Assembly (NCBI RefSeq): GCF_036417845.1
Contig: NC_089980.1
Coordinates: 116,957,169-117,021,168, forward strand
Length of the DNA stretch: 64,000 bases
From: Apteryx mantelli
Lineage: Eukaryota > Chordata > Aves > Apterygiformes > Apterygidae
Direction: 5' to 3'
In this document: piece by piece, positions 60,771 to 64,000 of the stretch
Position numbering within the stretch: the stretch's first letter is position 1
Layout of the letters: each line of letters opens with the position of its first letter
Program-made: the position numbers and the translations under genes
The notes under the pieces: model-generated
What the model was told of the DNA's origin: nothing
Database searches by the model: none
What the model saw: only the letters and a program-made list of their open reading frames with translations

Positions 60771-62638
60771 GCCTCTACTTGCAAATCTGTTTTTTTTTTT
60801 CAGGAAGCATTACTGGGAGCTTGTCCATTTTGGAAAGGAAAAGAATGTGATCAGAGTGCTCTGTATGCCTGGGCTCCACCGCCTGCTTCCAGATACCATG
60901 TTTTGAGCAATTGGAAACTGAAGAAGGAGTCCTTGTAGACTTACCAGCGGGGACAGATCTTCAACATATGTGTGTAAAAGAGCCTCTTGTGCGGAACTAT
61001 ATGAAGCAGGTGCTCTGGTGTTCACTATTCCTGTGGCTGGAAGGCATACCTGCAATGTGTTGAAGGCCTCACATGGCCTTAACAGGGCCAAAGACACACG
61101 CCTGTCTGTCAAGGAGTCCATGTTGCATTTTATGTAATGTGGCTAACTATGCAGTGGAACAACACCAACCTGTTTAATGTTCTTCTCACTTTTGCCCAGT
61201 GAATGTTTAAGCTTCATGATTCAGTGTAAGAAGAGGAGAAGGGCTGCAGAACATTGAGGACCAGGCCATACACCATAGAGCTCAATAAGGGAACAGAGCA
61301 CAGTTACAGGCTGGAGGATGTAACTAAAGAGCTGCTGCATTATATTAAAGGACATTTCCTTTTAGTGGCTTTTAAAAATAATACTTTTGTAAATTAGCAA
61401 AGTTCTAAAGGGATATTGTCATGTTAAGAAGGGAACTATGGGTTTACAACTCTAAAAGTCTCCAAAAAGAAAAGGTCTATAAATAGCTGTGCTGTGTCTG
61501 AGTGAATAATGGGGACTGAATGGGGGAGAAGTGCCTCAAGCATGCAAAATTTTTTTTTATAATCTAAGCATAGTGGGGGAAGGACAACTGACTTTAGCAA
61601 ATGAATTAGTCTTCCATTATTACTTAGTCATAAATACTATAGAACAGAGAGTATTCAGGTGGAAAGAGTATATGAAAGTTAAATAATACTTCTAGCTTTA
61701 GATAAATTTAGAATTAAGTAGTGGCTGTTTGTGTATGCCTTGGAAATTGTTAGAAAGGCTTTCAGCTGAAGGCACAATGACTAACTGCCCCAAAAGTGCA
61801 ACAAATGTAAAACTGAACATATTTTATTCATATTTGTACAAGAATGTACACATAAACAAACCTGAGGGAAATGATTTGTTTGAGCATTATCACCATAATG
61901 TCTGAAAGGCAGTGAGACAGGTCTGTAGGCTGCACAGAGAATGGACTATGGGAACTGAAAGAAAATGAACCTAGTTTTAGTGGCACTCACCTCAGTCATG
62001 TTCTGAATCGATTGATCTTTCACTTCCTTGGGTAGAGCCATTAACAAGCTTTAAAAGTAATCTCTCTCCTACTGAATTTTGTAGGAGTTAGGAATTAAGT
62101 TGCACTATCCTTAAGTAGTCGGACCTGAGCCTTGCAGCTGAAAATATAGAAAGGGTTACAAAGAAATAATTAGCTAATGCTTGAATATCCTGAACTGTAA
62201 TTTAACAATGCTTTCCATTTGATATTGGTTTCTTTATTTATAGTGGTATCTTTGGATTGAATTTGCAATCTTAATTGGACATTAAGGGTCTAGCTTTACC
62301 CTGATGCCCAGCACAAAGAAGCAAAAAGTAGGAAAAAAAAAAATCTCTTTAGCGGGACTACTTATTTGGAAAATAGGAGAGCTGACTCTAGTGCCCTCTC
62401 TTAGCAATGCATGCTGAGATATGAACTCTTGGTCATACAATGGATGAACTGCCACACCACTAGGTAGCTGCTGCCTGTATTTGACTGTGATTCTTTGCCC
62501 CTTTCTTTTTTTTTTTCAGATGAGTACCTAGCCCACTGATTAAATATTCACTGGGTGCAAGAGAGAATTAATTACCAGATACAAGTGGAATAGCTTCAGC
62601 AGGAAAGACTGAGGCAGAATGGTTCCATGGAAATTATT

Positions 62639-62665
62639 CCCCCCCCCCCAAAAAAAAAAAAAAAA
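62639..62665. repeat. Compound C11-A16 homopolymer
   Basis: Eleven C directly followed by sixteen A, a compound mononucleotide repeat. Confidence 0.9.
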
Positions 62666-62806
62666 TCTAGTTTTGTTTAGCTTGAATTGACTGGGAGCCT
62701 CTACCACTGCACAAGTACCCACCATGGCAATTTAAGCCTGGCTACAGTTATGGAATGGTCCCTGAAAGCCCAGTCCCTTTTGCTGCTGAGTTGTGGAGGG
62801 TAGCTG

Positions 62807-62822
62807 TTGTTGTTGTTGTTTA
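62807..62822. repeat. GTT trinucleotide repeat
   Basis: About five GTT units (TGTTGTTGTTGTTGTT) in the downstream intergenic DNA. Confidence 0.8.
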
Positions 62823-62911
62823 TTGAGAAATCTTAAATATATTTCCCAGGACAGAAAGTCCCCAACAGGGAATGTTCTAACTGTGGTGAGGTGGGGTAAA
62901 ATGGGAGTGGA

Positions 62912-62921
62912 GGGGGGGGGG
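62912..62921. repeat. Poly-G tract, 10 nt
   Basis: Uninterrupted G10 in a G-rich stretch (GTGGAGGGG...). Confidence 0.8.
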
Positions 62922-64000
62922 ACCAGACACTCCTGCACTTTGAAAGAGCTGAGCTCCCTTTCTCAGCCTTTGAAAGTAAGAGTGCAGGTAACAAGCTCCC
63001 AGAAAATTTAGCTGGAGGTAAGTCTCTGTCTGTCTGTCTCTTGCTCTCTCTCATCAGAAGCTAAACACCTGTGGCCATTTTCAACACTTCTTGCTGCCAG
63101 CTTTACTTCCTGTTTGCTATCCAGCCATTGCAGATTTCATTCTTAGGCACTCAGTCCTGAATTTTTCAGGACTAGGATTTAATAAAACACAATCAGCTAA
63201 GGTTGTGAAGTGATAATATAGGGTCCACATATAGTTAGAACAGGGTTTCCTATCACTGCCAGGGCAAAATATATATAACACATTCAGGTCTCTGGACAAA
63301 AGTTCTGGAGCAACAGAAAGCTGTGAGAAATTTGGTGCTCATTTCAAGGCAAGATTTCACCTGTAGGAGAGACTGGCTTTGCATGTGGTAGCCACACACT
63401 AGGACCTGGCTTTGCAGAACAGAGAGTAGGGACTTCAGCTAGTTAAGGTTTTACTTTAAGGCATATTAACTCAGCATTCTGATCAGTTATAACACTTAAA
63501 GTTATATGAATAAGTGTTGGTATAAAGGGCAATGAGATAAAGAACATGTTTTGACAGCCTGTATTAATTACAGGTGAGGTACTGTATTAACAAGATCATT
63601 ATCCTGAAGGTGAAATCTTCTCCCCCTTCCACCTTATGGAGGGAGGGAAGGAACTTGATCAAAATCACTTTGTTAGCTTTTTGCTTAGGGGACACAATTA
63701 AAATCTGTCTTTTCATGCAGCTGATGAATTCACACCATGTAGTCACTTTTAATCAAGCACTACACTTTGCCCAGGCTAAGAAAAATGTTCACTGAATACT
63801 TTAATTAAATTGTGGAACTACTCCCAAAGCTCAGTTTTGCTGAGCATTAAAAACATGTAACATTGCTCATGACAGTGTGATTCTCCACTTGAAGCCTTTT
63901 TTAAAATGAAAAACAAAAAAAAAACCCAGCCTGCACTGAACTGCTGCTTGTGGGATGTGTGCATTTCTCTCTTCTCCCTCTTCCAGTAACAGCAGTTTAA

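Larger units (their letters stand above)
56436..64000. other. Downstream intergenic DNA, no gene recognised
   Basis: About 7.5 kb without a recognisable gene or LINE. In mammals the gene convergent with TDRP on this side is FBXO25 (by recall). I looked for its reading frames on the minus strand and found none, so it is either beyond the window or not adjacent here. The block 57250-57430 is richer in G+C and CpG than its surroundings and unexplained. About 60180-60650 is pyrimidine-rich. Homopolymer tracts are listed separately. Confidence 0.6.

Noticed and set aside
57700-63800. FBXO25 exons on the minus strand downstream of TDRP
   Set aside because: Expected from mammalian gene order as I recall it, but none of the minus-strand frames here resembles an F-box protein and no framed exon was found.

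Overview
This window is vertebrate nuclear DNA, almost certainly from a bird. It contains several CR1 LINE copies with the avian 3' end (the reverse strand reads CAGAATGGTTGAGG followed by TTGGAAGGGACC). It also has one sharp CpG island in otherwise AT-rich DNA, and a spliced gene with GT-AG introns. No bacterial features, tRNA, rRNA or CRISPR array were seen.

Layout. 1-27 kb has no recognisable gene. It carries a long 5'-truncated CR1 on the minus strand (about 7.18-9.53 kb), a second CR1 with a readable reverse transcriptase (about 19.15-20.87 kb), and a nearly full-length Tigger-type (pogo/Tc1-mariner superfamily) DNA transposon (21.38-23.70 kb). About 27.0-28.3 kb is a CpG-island promoter holding the first coding exon of TDRP (testis development-related protein). 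TDRP then runs along the plus strand: exon 1 27864-27974, exon 2 50945-51048, exon 3 53462-53807, giving a 186-residue protein. A further frame-preserving 60-nt exon is strongly suggested at 39461-39520, which would make a 206-residue form. Intron 1 (23 kb) contains a CR1 with another CR1 inserted in its 3' end (43.76-46.05 kb) and a much older CR1-type relic (about 46.3-47.2 kb). The 3' UTR probably runs to about 56.4 kb. From there to 64 kb I see no gene, only simple repeats.

Most notable points. (1) The Tigger element closely resembles the mammalian Tigger1 family as I remember it and looks little decayed, although it sits beside bird CR1 copies. Horizontal transfer into a bird lineage is a serious possibility and is testable. 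(2) The candidate TDRP cassette exon has a branch site, polypyrimidine tract, acceptor, donor, matching phase and an open frame. (3) The CR1-in-CR1 nesting can be resolved to a 5-bp flanking duplication. (4) An RFX X-box-like palindrome and a strong-context upstream ATG lie in the TDRP CpG island.

The TDRP exons are read directly from the sequence. Repeat family names and ages rest on recall of consensus sequences and need a RepeatMasker-type comparison.
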